From Microbacteriaceae bacterium (GTDB taxonomy: Bacteria > Actinomycetota > Actinomycetes > Actinomycetales > Microbacteriaceae), in the NCBI GenBank assembly GCA_024639845.1, contig JAHEGG010000005.1:62001-126000 (forward strand): a DNA stretch of 64,000 bases. Reading direction: 5' to 3'. Positions 36,855-45,587 of the stretch are shown piece after piece. The first letter of the stretch is position 1. The number at the start of each line of letters is the position of its first letter. Under the pieces are notes generated by a model. The model was not told the DNA's origin and ran no database searches. It worked only from the letters and a program-made list of their open reading frames with translations. Made by a program: the position numbers and the translations under genes.

Positions 36855-37721
36855 TCACCTTGATGTCGTGAGTTCTGGGTGAACCTTGGATAACAGCCAG
36901 ACGCCCGTAATCGCAACGAGTCCACTGCAGGCAAAGGTAATCAACACGAAAGGGTTGGCCGATTTCGCTTCCCCCAAGACGATGATTCCAACCAAAACTG
37001 CGACCATTGGATCAACGACGGTGAGTCCGGCGATCACTAGGTCTGGCGGTCCGGACGCGTAAGCGTTTTGAACAAACCAACCGCCAAGCAAAACGGCAAG
37101 TCCCGTGGTGAGAGCACAGACAACCGTAAGCAGCGTGAGATCCCCCTGCGCAAGACGCTGAACCACGGCTTTGATTAGCGACGCAACGAAGCCATAGAGA
37201 ATTCCCGCCCCCAAGATGTAGGTAATGGCTTTAGCGCGCTTTGCGAACGTGAAAAATCCCATTCCGAAAAGTAGCAAAATGCCAACCAGCACGGTCAGAA
37301 TCTGCAAGAGATTCCCGTCATCTAGATGAGACTCTTTGGCCACAGTGCTGGCAACAGCAACGAAGGTAGCGATACCGAAGGTGCACAGTGAAATCGCAAC
37401 CCAAGTTGACCTGGTGACCCTTCGCTTCGTAGACCTAGCGTTCAGCAGCGAGGTAATTGCTAGCGCTACCGCACCAATCGGCTGAACGACTATGAGCGGG
37501 GCAAGGGTCAACGCCGTGATTTGAAGGAGGGCGCCTCCGACGAGAAAGGCCATTCCGGTAAGCCAACGCGGGCGTTTGAGCAAGCCCAAAACAGCTCGAA
37601 GACCGAGCCGCTTGGACTCCGCAGATTCTTCGGTCTTGCCGACAGCCTGATTTTGAAACTGAGCACCGAAAGCTAAGGCGACCGCAGAAAGCAAAGAGAG
37701 AGCGATTGCTATGCCCCGCAT
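36855..37721 (-). CDS. DMT superfamily transporter
   Basis: A 288-residue integral membrane protein with nine or ten helices and two homologous halves, the pattern of the drug/metabolite (EamA/NIPA-like) superfamily. Visible segments include LAPLIVVQPIGAVALAITSLL and GLTVVDPMVAVLVGIIVLGE, which mark the ends of the two repeats. The substrate is unknown. AAAGG lies five bases before ATG 37721. The glycosyltransferase gene begins two bases after its stop, so a shared task, such as export of a glycosylated compound, is possible but only inferred. Confidence 0.82.
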   Translation of the reverse strand: MRGIAIALSLLSAVALAFGAQFQNQAVGKTEESAESKRLGLRAVLGLLKRPRWLTGMAFLVGGALLQITALTLAPLIVVQPIGAVALAITSLLNARSTKRRVTRSTWVAISLCTFGIATFVAVASTVAKESHLDDGNLLQILTVLVGILLLFGMGFFTFAKRAKAITYILGAGILYGFVASLIKAVVQRLAQGDLTLLTVVCALTTGLAVLLGGWFVQNAYASGPPDLVIAGLTVVDPMVAVLVGIIVLGEAKSANPFVLITFACSGLVAITGVWLLSKVHPELTTSR

Positions 37722-37826
37722 TGTTGCCTTTCTTAGGTCGTTATCTGTCCAAGATTACCCGAGACGTAGTCGAAACTTCGGTTCATCCGTGCTTCCCTCA
37801 GCGGCAAAACAATGGCTGGCACAAGG

Positions 37827-37832
37827 TAAATT
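37827..37832 (+). promoter_or_regulatory. -10 element (TAAATT) of def
   Basis: TAAATT is followed by six bases and ATG 37839 with no ribosome binding site, predicting a leaderless def transcript. Confidence 0.45.
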
Positions 37833-37838
37833 TGAATA

Positions 37839-38405
37839 ATGCCAATTCGTCCAATCTGCATCGTCGGAGAGCCGGTTTTACACACACCAGCCCAGCCAGT
37901 CACCGAGTTTGGTGAAGCACTTAACCAACTAGTTGAAGACATGTTTGACACCATGGACAAAGCTCCAGGAGTCGGACTTGCGGCACCACAGATTGGTGAA
38001 AATCTCAGGGTTTTCGTTTACGACTACCCCGATGATGAGGGCAACGAAAGACGAGGAGTCATCGTCAATCCTCACCTTGTGTTGGGGCCGATTCGCTCGG
38101 GTACGCCAGACTGGGACACCGAATCCGAAGGATGCCTCTCGGTGCCCGGTGAACGATTTCCTTTGATCAGAGCCGAATCGGTTCGCATCACGGGAGTAGA
38201 TCTCAATCAAAACCCCATAGAAATCGAAGCAACTGGTTGGTTCGCAAGAATTTTTCAACACGAATTTGACCATCTTGAAGGAACGCTTTACATCGACAGA
38301 CTGGTCGATGAATACAAGGATGAGGTTGCAGAAATCATTCGCGAGTGGGGCTGGGGCAAGCCCAACCTCAGCTGGCTCCCCGGCAAAGACAACCTCGAGG
38401 GCTAA
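37839..38405 (+). CDS. def: Peptide deformylase
   Basis: Metalloenzyme that removes the formyl group from nascent chains. The 188-residue protein carries the three family motifs: GVGLAAPQIG, EGCLSVPG with the metal Cys, and QHEFDHLEG with two metal His and the catalytic Glu. The arrangement is that of active deformylases. It is a single-gene unit, divergent from the DMT transporter and convergent with azlD; no convincing terminator is seen in the 44 bp before azlD. Confidence 0.95.
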   Translation: MPIRPICIVGEPVLHTPAQPVTEFGEALNQLVEDMFDTMDKAPGVGLAAPQIGENLRVFVYDYPDDEGNERRGVIVNPHLVLGPIRSGTPDWDTESEGCLSVPGERFPLIRAESVRITGVDLNQNPIEIEATGWFARIFQHEFDHLEGTLYIDRLVDEYKDEVAEIIREWGWGKPNLSWLPGKDNLEG

Positions 38406-38449
38406 TCCTGGGTTTGGCGCGATGGTCTAGTTACAGGCTCAATTGATCT

Positions 38450-38764
38450 TTAGGGCCAGCCGAGAAGGAATCTCAGCCCAGCAGCAACAAGGGCGGCGAC
38501 TGCGACGACAAATATAAATGGGAGGCGCATCACGGTCAGCGCTATCGCAACCAAAACCGCCGGGAGCCTAGAGTCCAGCTCGACCTGACGATCCGTGATG
38601 AGCGTCTGGATGCCGATGAGCCCAGACATTAGCGCCACCGTAATCAGCGACACCAATTGGGCCATCCTCGGGTGATCCAAGGCCTTGCTTGGAACTAGCG
38701 AGCCGATGAACTTCCACGAGTAAACAGCCAAACTCGCGAGAAGTAGTCCAGTCCAAAGAGTCAC
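38450..38764 (-). CDS. azlD: AzlD family branched-chain amino acid exporter subunit
   Basis: A 104-residue protein with four hydrophobic helices, the small subunit of AzlCD/BrnFE-type exporters that pump out leucine, isoleucine, valine or methionine. The conserved RLPAVLVAIALTVMRLPF region matches the family. Its ATG overlaps the azlC stop by four bases. It is the last gene of a four-gene minus-strand operon starting with a two-component pair. Confidence 0.88.
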   Translation of the reverse strand: MTLWTGLLLASLAVYSWKFIGSLVPSKALDHPRMAQLVSLITVALMSGLIGIQTLITDRQVELDSRLPAVLVAIALTVMRLPFIFVVAVAALVAAGLRFLLGWP

Positions 38765-39432
38765 GGTTTCCTCCTTACTGGAATTAGCCAGATGATCACG
38801 GCGAGAACAGCGGATAAGAGCACGGGCACCCCGACCGCAACGTACGGGCTAATAAATGCGCTGAAGATAATCGATAGAAACGCGGTGAAGCGCAACTTTG
38901 ACTCGGTTAGCCTGGGCCAAACTAGCGCCACAAAGGCAGCCGCAGCCGCGGCATCCAGGCCCCAATCACTGGGATTGCCAATAGACTCCCCAAACCATGC
39001 CCCTAACAGAGTCATGGCGTTCCAGAACAAGAAGACAAATCCGCCGGTCAGCCAAAAACCTCGACGTTGTTCCAGCGAGTCGCGGCTGAGAGCTACCGCC
39101 GTTGATTCGTCAATCGTCAATTGTGCAGCGACAGGTTTGCGCCATCCGAGTTTTCCAAGGATGGACGACATGGTAACGGCATAGAATCCGTTTCGAACAC
39201 CAAGCAGCCAGGCACTCGCGATTGCCGTCGGCAAGGCCGCCAGTCCACCCGAACCAAGAACGCCGATGAATGCGAATTGGGATCCCCCGCTGAACATGAG
39301 AAGACTTAGAGCGCAGGTTTGCCAAATGTCTAAGCCTGAGGCCTCCGAGAGTGCGCCAAAGGAAATGCCATAGAGTCCGGTGGCGAAGCCGACCGAGAAG
39401 GAAACGGAAAAGACGCCAGACCGCTTTTTCAC
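38761..39432 (-). CDS. azlC: AzlC family branched-chain amino acid exporter subunit
   Basis: The large subunit of an AzlCD/BrnFE-type exporter, 223 residues with seven or eight helices. Typical parts are YGISFGALSEASGLDIWQTC near the N-terminus and LMFSGGSQFAFIG. Its ATG overlaps the stop of the response-regulator gene (ATGA), so export and the regulator are translationally linked. The exact amino acids moved cannot be read from sequence. Confidence 0.9.
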   Translation of the reverse strand: MKKRSGVFSVSFSVGFATGLYGISFGALSEASGLDIWQTCALSLLMFSGGSQFAFIGVLGSGGLAALPTAIASAWLLGVRNGFYAVTMSSILGKLGWRKPVAAQLTIDESTAVALSRDSLEQRRGFWLTGGFVFLFWNAMTLLGAWFGESIGNPSDWGLDAAAAAAFVALVWPRLTESKLRFTAFLSIIFSAFISPYVAVGVPVLLSAVLAVIIWLIPVRRKP

Positions 39433-40103
39433 GATGCCCCTAATCGACCCGAGCGAATGAATCGGATTTGAAGTTGCTCGAGAGTCGATAAACCGAATCG
39501 GGCAAGTGCTGATTCGACCTGTTTTCGGATTCGATAAGCAGGTTCGTCTTCTGCCTGAGAGACTTCTCTAATGCTGGTGCCCGAGACAACCGCCTCGATA
39601 ATCCTCCGCTGACCGTCCGCTAGCGAGGCGAGGAATGCATCGAGCGCAGGGTCGGAAGTTTGGGCGTCTCCTAGTCGCTGAGCTAGGCTCTCTAGCGCTC
39701 TAAGTGAGTACTGCCTTCGTCGCGTTGCTAGCGAGTGCACGGCTTCGATAAGTGCGGGAGTGCCCTGCTCTTGGGAAACAAAAGCGGTTGCACCGGCAGT
39801 TAGGGCATCAAACTCGAGCCGCTCCGACGCGAACGGAGCGGTAAGCAGCAACCGAGTGGTAATAGCATTCTCGACTTTCAAGCTTGAGAGACGGCGAATG
39901 ACATCGATTCCAGACATCCCCCTTAGCCTCTGGTCAATGACGAGCACATCGAGTAGGTAGCCGGTGAAGCGCGCGAGAATGTCCGCACTCGATGCGACCT
40001 CTAAATTGACCAATACCCTGGGCGAACTCTGTAAGACAATTTTGCGACCGGCCCTGATGTCGTCATCCGAATCGACAATTCCTACGCGGATAATCTCATC
40101 CAC
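39429..40103 (-). CDS. Response regulator with atypical receiver domain
   Basis: A 224-residue protein with an N-terminal receiver domain (about 5-125) and a C-terminal LuxR/NarL-like helix-turn-helix (about 155-218, LADGQRRIIEAVVSG...EQLQIRFIR). The receiver keeps the acidic cluster DSDDD, the acceptor Asp57 in VLVIDQRL and Thr88, but the conserved switch lysine is replaced by Gln111 (AFVSQEQG). The HTH is also divergent from classical LuxR, lacking the TxRE motif start. It lies three bases after the kinase gene and overlaps azlC by four bases. It probably controls its own operon or related genes. Confidence 0.8.
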   Translation of the reverse strand: MDEIIRVGIVDSDDDIRAGRKIVLQSSPRVLVNLEVASSADILARFTGYLLDVLVIDQRLRGMSGIDVIRRLSSLKVENAITTRLLLTAPFASERLEFDALTAGATAFVSQEQGTPALIEAVHSLATRRRQYSLRALESLAQRLGDAQTSDPALDAFLASLADGQRRIIEAVVSGTSIREVSQAEDEPAYRIRKQVESALARFGLSTLEQLQIRFIRSGRLGAS

Positions 40104-40106
40104 GAA

Positions 40107-41369
40107 CTAAACCCCGGCTACTTCACGAAGGTTCGGGAAAAATGCAGCAAGCGTAAACCCGACACCAGCCACCCGTGTCGCTTCAATCGTTCCTGAATAG
40201 AGGGATGCTCTTTCACGCAGTGTCGCTAAGGTTGCACCTTCAACAATGTGAAGAAGCGAATCGAGATCATCTTGCACCGTGTATCCCGCGATAAGGTCGC
40301 CAGGAGTCTGCAGTGCGCGCTGAGTTACTTCGATTCCGTTGTCTTTGATCAAGACTTGCAAGCCGTCATTAGTCCAGTAGAAGTCGACAGAAACTGCGGT
40401 TCCAACTGGTGTGTTCTTTTTGACGTTTTCTAAGGCTTCAAAGACGATCTTGAAAATACATACTTCTGCACCTTCGCTGACTCGAAGCGGAGTTCCGTCA
40501 ATTTTTAGTTCTGCGTTGTAGCCCAGCTGGCGTAACGCAAGGATGAGCTCTGGAATCTCGCTCAGAGCAGGCGGAGCGGCGGAGAGTTCGTGTTGAACGT
40601 GGAGCAAATCATAGAGCTTGCGAAGTTCTGCTTGAGCTCCAGTTGAAGCCTCAGAAATTCGCTCAATCACACGTTCTGTGGCATCACGGTCGGTCTTAGC
40701 CAAATACTTAGCGCCTTCGCTGAGGCTAACCACTGCTGTCAATCGCTGCACGAGTAAATCGGTCAAATCTCGCGCGATTCCCAAGCGTTCGGTCTGTTTG
40801 GCAACCTCGATACCTAGAGCTGCTTGTCGGGTAACGAGAAGCGCACGATCGCTGTCGGTGCCAACGTGCATCCACTTTGTGATGGTCAACCGGCCATAGA
40901 CCCAAGCCAAAGTGTTCACGGCAACGATGCAAACGGCTGACAGACCAAAGGCGAGCAGCCCCGAGTTGTCGTTCGCAAGTTTTATACCGAGCGGCGAAAG
41001 AAGGCTAGGGTTCTGTACGGTCGCCAAAAAGGCGATCAGGATGCCGAAAGCGTTGGTGGCAATAACCGAAACCTGTCGCACCAGAGGGTCAGCGAAAGCC
41101 GCTAAAAGAATCAGCGAAAAGCTTGCGGTGATTCCTGAAATCAGTGGCGAAATGCCAAGCCAAACCTCAACGATTGAGCCGACGCTAATCAATGCTATTG
41201 AAAGCCACGAGTTGGTTCTAGTGAAGACCAAGCTCGAGACTATCAAAAGAGCCGGAATGAGCGCGAAATAACCCTGGATGCTGGCATCAATCGAGCCGAA
41301 GAGAACGAAGGAAAATGATGCAAAGTAGATTTGAGGGAGCCATTTTCGGTCAAGGAACCACTGGATCAT
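40107..41369 (-). CDS. Degenerate NarL-type sensor kinase, no phosphoacceptor His
   Basis: A 420-residue protein with five or six N-terminal membrane helices (about 10-160), a dimerisation segment and a C-terminal HATPase-like domain. The dimerisation motif reads ERLGIARDLTDLLVQRL where HisKA_3 kinases have ARELHD: Thr203 (ACC codon at 40761-40763) takes the place of the phosphorylated His, and Gln208 replaces a frequently found second His. The N box (EALENVKKN) remains, but the DNG box lacks its second glycine and the second glycine-rich box is eroded (LATLRERASLYSG). CAGGAGG precedes ATG 41369. Its gene lies just downstream of tRNA-Asn and starts the regulator-azlCD operon. Confidence 0.82.
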   Translation of the reverse strand: MIQWFLDRKWLPQIYFASFSFVLFGSIDASIQGYFALIPALLIVSSLVFTRTNSWLSIALISVGSIVEVWLGISPLISGITASFSLILLAAFADPLVRQVSVIATNAFGILIAFLATVQNPSLLSPLGIKLANDNSGLLAFGLSAVCIVAVNTLAWVYGRLTITKWMHVGTDSDRALLVTRQAALGIEVAKQTERLGIARDLTDLLVQRLTAVVSLSEGAKYLAKTDRDATERVIERISEASTGAQAELRKLYDLLHVQHELSAAPPALSEIPELILALRQLGYNAELKIDGTPLRVSEGAEVCIFKIVFEALENVKKNTPVGTAVSVDFYWTNDGLQVLIKDNGIEVTQRALQTPGDLIAGYTVQDDLDSLLHIVEGATLATLRERASLYSGTIEATRVAGVGFTLAAFFPNLREVAGV

Positions 41370-41409
41370 GTGGCCTCCTGATAAACCTCTAGCGATGTCT
41401 AGATAAGAG

Positions 41410-41485
41410 TGGCTCCCCGGCTTGGACTCGAACCAAGAACCTATCGGTTAACAGCCGATTGCTCTGCCAATTGAGCTACCGAGGA
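41410..41485 (-). tRNA. tRNA-Asn (anticodon GTT)
   Basis: Cloverleaf on the minus strand: acceptor TCCTCGG/CCGGGGA, D arm GCTC...GAGC, anticodon stem ATCGG/CCGAT around CTGTTAA (anticodon GTT), T loop TTCGAGT, discriminator G, and encoded CCA. The kinase gene follows 40 nt downstream on the same strand. Confidence 0.96.
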
Positions 41486-41535
41486 ATGAACAACGGGTCT
41501 AACAATACCAAAGATTAGTGCCTAGAGAAAACTCG

Positions 41536-42444
41536 CTAGTAACCGAGTTCATGCGAAACGGTACCTTGCCAAGATCCTTTTCCGAGAAAAGCCAGGGTGT
41601 TTTCATGAATGCGGGTCGCGAGCATGCGGGTCACCTGAGTCGGGGTGTCTGCCGTGTGAGGCGTAATAATGCAATTGGGTTGAGACCAAAGCGTATGCCC
41701 GTCTGGAAGTGGTTCAGGGTCGGTTACATCAATAGCCGCTCCGGCAATGATTCCGGACTCCAGAGCCTTTACAAGGTCCGCCGTGACCACGTGTGCTCCC
41801 CTAGCGATGTTGACGAAGTAGGCTGCGGGCTTCATCCTCGCAAACCTTGCCAGGTCGAAGAGTCCTCGGGTTTCATCCGTCAGGGCGGCAGCCACGATAA
41901 CGAAATCAGCCGTCTCGAGTGCTTTATCCAGACTCTCGAGAGAAAGTGTTTTAGTGCCCAGTGCGGTTTGGCTATGTTTGCGGATCACGGTGACCGGGCA
42001 GCCGAAGGGTTGCAGAAGTTTCACGAGCTCCTCGGCGATTCCGCCTCCCCCGATTATGAGAACCTCAGATTCATAGAGGCTCACGGCAAATTTATCGCCC
42101 CAAGATGCGGCCCGAACGCGTTCAGGAATTGCTCGACCTAACGCGAGGCAAAGTGCGAGTGCGTGTTCCGCAACAGGCTCCCGATAAGAACCTTTCGCGC
42201 AGGTGATTCTGAGATTTTCTCGAGTAAGAACAGGCGCGAATGCGTCGACACCTGCGAATGGTAGCTGTAGCCACTTGAGTTGGGGATTGGCACCTAGCAC
42301 TTCTTGTAGCAGTTCAGGCTCGTGATAGTCGGTCCAAACAAGCCCTTCAACATCAGTGGCCAGGGAAGCAAGAGTAGCGCCAGCGGACTGGATCGCTCCA
42401 TCGAAAAGTGGATTGCTGGTTGGCAGAATAGCAACCTTGGTCAT
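41536..42444 (-). CDS. D-isomer-specific 2-hydroxyacid dehydrogenase
   Basis: A 302-residue NAD(P)-dependent oxidoreductase. It shows the nucleotide fold at VLIIGGGGIAEELVKLL, the catalytic Arg in VNIARGAHV, the Glu in DVTDPEPLPDGH, and His in ITPHTADT. The substrate (glyoxylate, hydroxypyruvate, or others) is unknown. The dinucleotide motif GGGGIA is slightly off the usual GxGxxG. The ATG overlaps the dnaG stop (ATGA), placing a metabolic gene at the end of the dus-dgt-dnaG unit. Confidence 0.87.
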   Translation of the reverse strand: MTKVAILPTSNPLFDGAIQSAGATLASLATDVEGLVWTDYHEPELLQEVLGANPQLKWLQLPFAGVDAFAPVLTRENLRITCAKGSYREPVAEHALALCLALGRAIPERVRAASWGDKFAVSLYESEVLIIGGGGIAEELVKLLQPFGCPVTVIRKHSQTALGTKTLSLESLDKALETADFVIVAAALTDETRGLFDLARFARMKPAAYFVNIARGAHVVTADLVKALESGIIAGAAIDVTDPEPLPDGHTLWSQPNCIITPHTADTPTQVTRMLATRIHENTLAFLGKGSWQGTVSHELGY

Positions 42445-44303
42445 GCACGCGCTCTTCTAAGAGCGTGAATCTCAGCATCCAAGGTGGCAATCGAGTGATC
42501 AATCTGAGCGACCTGCTCCAGTTGACCCATCGCGTCGGCGCTTCGACGATCAGATCGCAGTTGATTCTTTTCTGCTTCGATGGCGCGCTCGAGAGCACGA
42601 TTCAATACACCAGCGGCATATTTCGCCCGACCCTTGTCATCAACCGCCGGAATCTCAACCATAAGCAGTTCTCTAAACGTAGAGCGAACCGGCTCGGCAA
42701 GCTTTTCCATGACCTCATCCGTCGAATAGTCAGCGCCTTGAACGGAGCGTGCCTGATAAAGGGCACGGGCGATTTCTTTGTACCAAGGCGAGGAAAAGTT
42801 GGTTTTTCCGATCCTGGCGAAGTCGGCGAGAGAACAAAGCGACGGAAATTGAACCAGCGCTATTAAGAGCCAGCGCTCGGCGATCGTTGCTGGGTCGGAC
42901 AAATCAGGCGCTAGGTCAATGGTCGGCTCGATCTCGTCGGGTTGCGATTGGGCGCTCATTTGCGAGACACCCTGCTTGCGATCGCGTTTTGCGGCTTCCT
43001 GAACAAGAAGCGCAACATCCTGGCGGTCTAGTTTGGTGGCGTCGGCAACAAACCGCTCGTAAACACCGCGCATGACCGAATCTTCTAGTTGCGAGAGAAG
43101 TGCCGCAGCCGCTCTGGCTCCGCCGACCTGTCCTTCACGACTATTGAGATCGAACTTGCTCATGGCTCGAGTGACGGCGAACTCGAGCAACGGCTTGCGG
43201 TTAGCAATCATCTCGCGAACCGCTTCGTCTCCCCTAGCGGTGCGAAGGTCAGAGGGGTCAAGGCCATCCGGACCAACCGCCATGAAAGTCTGAGCATTGA
43301 ACTTGGATGCGTCGTTGAACGCGCGCATCGCGGCTTTCTGCCCGGCTTCGTCGGGATCGAAATTGAAAATCACTTGCGCTGGGTTAGCCGGATCCGTTGA
43401 AAGAATTCGATTCAGCATTCGGATGTGTTCATCACCGAATGCCGTGCCACAGGTGGCGACAGCTGTGGTTACTCCGGCAAGGTGGCATGCCATTACATCC
43501 GTGTAGCCCTCAACGATTACGACCTGCTGAAACTTGGCGATATCCCTCTTGGCGAAATCTATTCCATAGAGAACCCGGCTCTTGTGATAAACGGGTGTCT
43601 CGGAGGTGTTCAGATATTTCGGGCCTTTATCGTCTTCAAAGATTTTTCGAGCTCCGAAACCGATCACGGCGTTCGTTGCGTCTCGGATCGGCCAAATCAC
43701 GCGTCCTCGGAACTTGTCGTAGAGACCTCTATCGCCCTTGGATGCGAGCCCCGCAAGAACTAACTCGGATTCGGTGAAACCCAAGTTGGTTAGGTGTTCG
43801 GAGAGAGACGACCAGCCCTTGGGCGCCCATCCTAGATTGAATTGCGCGCAGGCAGTCGAGTCGAAACCTCGCTCTGCGAGTAATTTGCGACCTGGTTCGG
43901 CCTCGGCCGAGTCGAACTTAGACGCGAAGAAGTCAGCCGCGGCCTTATTGGCCTCGAGAACCCTAGCGCGAGCATTGTGCTCGGAGGAGTCGGAACCCGC
44001 CTCGTAAGTTAATTGCAGACCGATACGCCCAGCTAGTTTTTCTATGACTTCCGGGAAGGTTATGCCGTCCATCTTTGCGACGAAATCGAAAAGATTGCCA
44101 CCTTCCTTGCAACCGAAGCAGTGATACAGACCCTTGGATGCAGAAACGGTGAATGATGGCGATTTTTCATCGTGGAACGGGCATCTGCCCTTGTACTCTC
44201 CAGATCCTGCGCTCTTGAGCTGAACATACTCACCTACGACATCGGCCAAATTCGTGCGCTGTTTCACCTCTTCGATGTCTTTTTGCGAGATTCTGCCGGC
44301 CAT
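42441..44303 (-). CDS. dnaG: DNA primase
   Basis: Makes RNA primers at the replication fork. The 620-residue protein has the N-terminal CHC2 zinc finger (CPFHDEKSPSF...YHCFGCKEGG), a catalytic core with the TOPRIM motif VVIVEGYTDVMACHLAG and the acidic pair in FNFDPDEAG, and a C-terminal helicase-binding domain. ATG 44303 is preferred over the TTG two codons upstream because homology starts MAGRISQKDIEEV. TAGGAT, which includes the dgt stop, lies six bases upstream. Confidence 0.96.
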   Translation of the reverse strand: MAGRISQKDIEEVKQRTNLADVVGEYVQLKSAGSGEYKGRCPFHDEKSPSFTVSASKGLYHCFGCKEGGNLFDFVAKMDGITFPEVIEKLAGRIGLQLTYEAGSDSSEHNARARVLEANKAAADFFASKFDSAEAEPGRKLLAERGFDSTACAQFNLGWAPKGWSSLSEHLTNLGFTESELVLAGLASKGDRGLYDKFRGRVIWPIRDATNAVIGFGARKIFEDDKGPKYLNTSETPVYHKSRVLYGIDFAKRDIAKFQQVVIVEGYTDVMACHLAGVTTAVATCGTAFGDEHIRMLNRILSTDPANPAQVIFNFDPDEAGQKAAMRAFNDASKFNAQTFMAVGPDGLDPSDLRTARGDEAVREMIANRKPLLEFAVTRAMSKFDLNSREGQVGGARAAAALLSQLEDSVMRGVYERFVADATKLDRQDVALLVQEAAKRDRKQGVSQMSAQSQPDEIEPTIDLAPDLSDPATIAERWLLIALVQFPSLCSLADFARIGKTNFSSPWYKEIARALYQARSVQGADYSTDEVMEKLAEPVRSTFRELLMVEIPAVDDKGRAKYAAGVLNRALERAIEAEKNQLRSDRRSADAMGQLEQVAQIDHSIATLDAEIHALRRARA

Positions 44304-44309
44304 GTTCAA

Positions 44310-44315
44310 ATCCTA
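44310..44315 (-). promoter_or_regulatory. -10 element (TAGGAT) of dnaG
   Basis: TAGGAT on the minus strand overlaps the dgt stop codon and is six bases before ATG 44303. AGGA could alternatively serve as a Shine-Dalgarno at eight bases, so either mode of start is possible. Confidence 0.35.
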
Positions 44316-45587
44316 AAGTCCGCGGGTGACAAGTTTGTCATGAAGGGTCAGCGCGCTCTGGTCGGTCAGCGATGCAATTTGATCCACAATCACGCGCTTA
44401 CGTTCAGCATCACTTTCGGCACTAAGCCAGGCAAGTTGGTTGACTGGGTCCAACCAGGCACCTTGGCGCTCTAAAAGGGCGTCGGCCAGTTCTTTCAGAA
44501 GTGCTCGCTGCCATTCATAAAAAGGGCGACGCGACTCGTGTGACATCAAAAAAGCCGATACCAAACCCTTCAGCACGGCAATCTCGGCTTGCACATCCGA
44601 GGTTTCAATCACCTGCGATGAGTATCTGGTCAGATGCCCGTCACTCGCTGCTGAGATTGTGGCATCCGTTACCCTCCCGACGAAGGATCCAATCAGCGCA
44701 CTGGTGAGGTTTTTGAGGCCTGCCAGATCTTTGATGTCGCCATCATATGAAGCTGGCCAATATTCATTAGCCTTCAAGCGACTCAATGCCGCTTCCACCT
44801 GCTCGGACTCGACTGATTGCTTCGACCAAGCGACGATTTCTGCAATAAGAAACGCGCGCTGAGAGCTCGAAGCGACTTCACCGAGGTTGATGAATCCGTT
44901 CACCACCGCGTCTTCAAAGTCGTGAACCGAATAGGCAACATCATCGGCGAAATCCATCACTTGGGCCTCGATGCAACGTTCGAAGTCGACTCTGCCCGCT
45001 CTCAGCCACTCAAAAATGACTTTGTCATCGTCATAGCAACCGAACTTGGATGAAGCGGCGTCTGCGGTTGCCGCACGAACTTGTTCGAGCGTCCAAGGGT
45101 ACTTGCAGGTCGCATCCAGGGAGGCGCGAGTCAGGTTAAGACCCACCGAACGACCATCTGGCGAGAATACCTTTGGCTCGAGTCTGCTTAGCAGTCTCAG
45201 GGTTTGTGCATTGCCCTCAAACCCTCCGATATCAAAGGCCCACTCGTTTAGAGCCTTCTCACCATTGTGGCCAAATGGTGGGTGGCCTAGATCATGCGCA
45301 AGACATGCCATGTCTACGACATCGGGCGAAAGTGAAAGTTCTTGCGCCATTTCGCGGCCGACCTGGGCCACTTCAAGAGAGTGAGTAAGTCTCGTTCGTG
45401 CGAAATCACCGCCAGCCGGTTCGAGCACCTGGGTCTTAGCCCCGAGTCGACGCAAGGCCGAGGAATGCAAAACACGAGCACGGTCGCGAGCAAACTCGCT
45501 GCGACGTTCCTCGCCGGTACGTGCCTCTGGAACGAACCGCTCCAGATCATCCGCCGAATAGCCGGGTGTTGCGGTGAACTTGTTCAT
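44313..45587 (-). CDS. dgt: dGTP triphosphohydrolase-like protein
   Basis: A 424-residue HD-domain enzyme that cleaves deoxynucleoside triphosphates to the nucleoside and tripolyphosphate, limiting dNTP pools. Metal-binding HD residues are in THSLEVAQVGREMAQ and LAHDLGHPPFGHNGEKAL, and the later FADDVAYSVHD completes the site. It overlaps the dus stop by four bases and lies directly before dnaG, the same order as in mycobacteria (Rv2344c-Rv2343c). The start is at 45587. Confidence 0.92.
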   Translation of the reverse strand: MNKFTATPGYSADDLERFVPEARTGEERRSEFARDRARVLHSSALRRLGAKTQVLEPAGGDFARTRLTHSLEVAQVGREMAQELSLSPDVVDMACLAHDLGHPPFGHNGEKALNEWAFDIGGFEGNAQTLRLLSRLEPKVFSPDGRSVGLNLTRASLDATCKYPWTLEQVRAATADAASSKFGCYDDDKVIFEWLRAGRVDFERCIEAQVMDFADDVAYSVHDFEDAVVNGFINLGEVASSSQRAFLIAEIVAWSKQSVESEQVEAALSRLKANEYWPASYDGDIKDLAGLKNLTSALIGSFVGRVTDATISAASDGHLTRYSSQVIETSDVQAEIAVLKGLVSAFLMSHESRRPFYEWQRALLKELADALLERQGAWLDPVNQLAWLSAESDAERKRVIVDQIASLTDQSALTLHDKLVTRGL

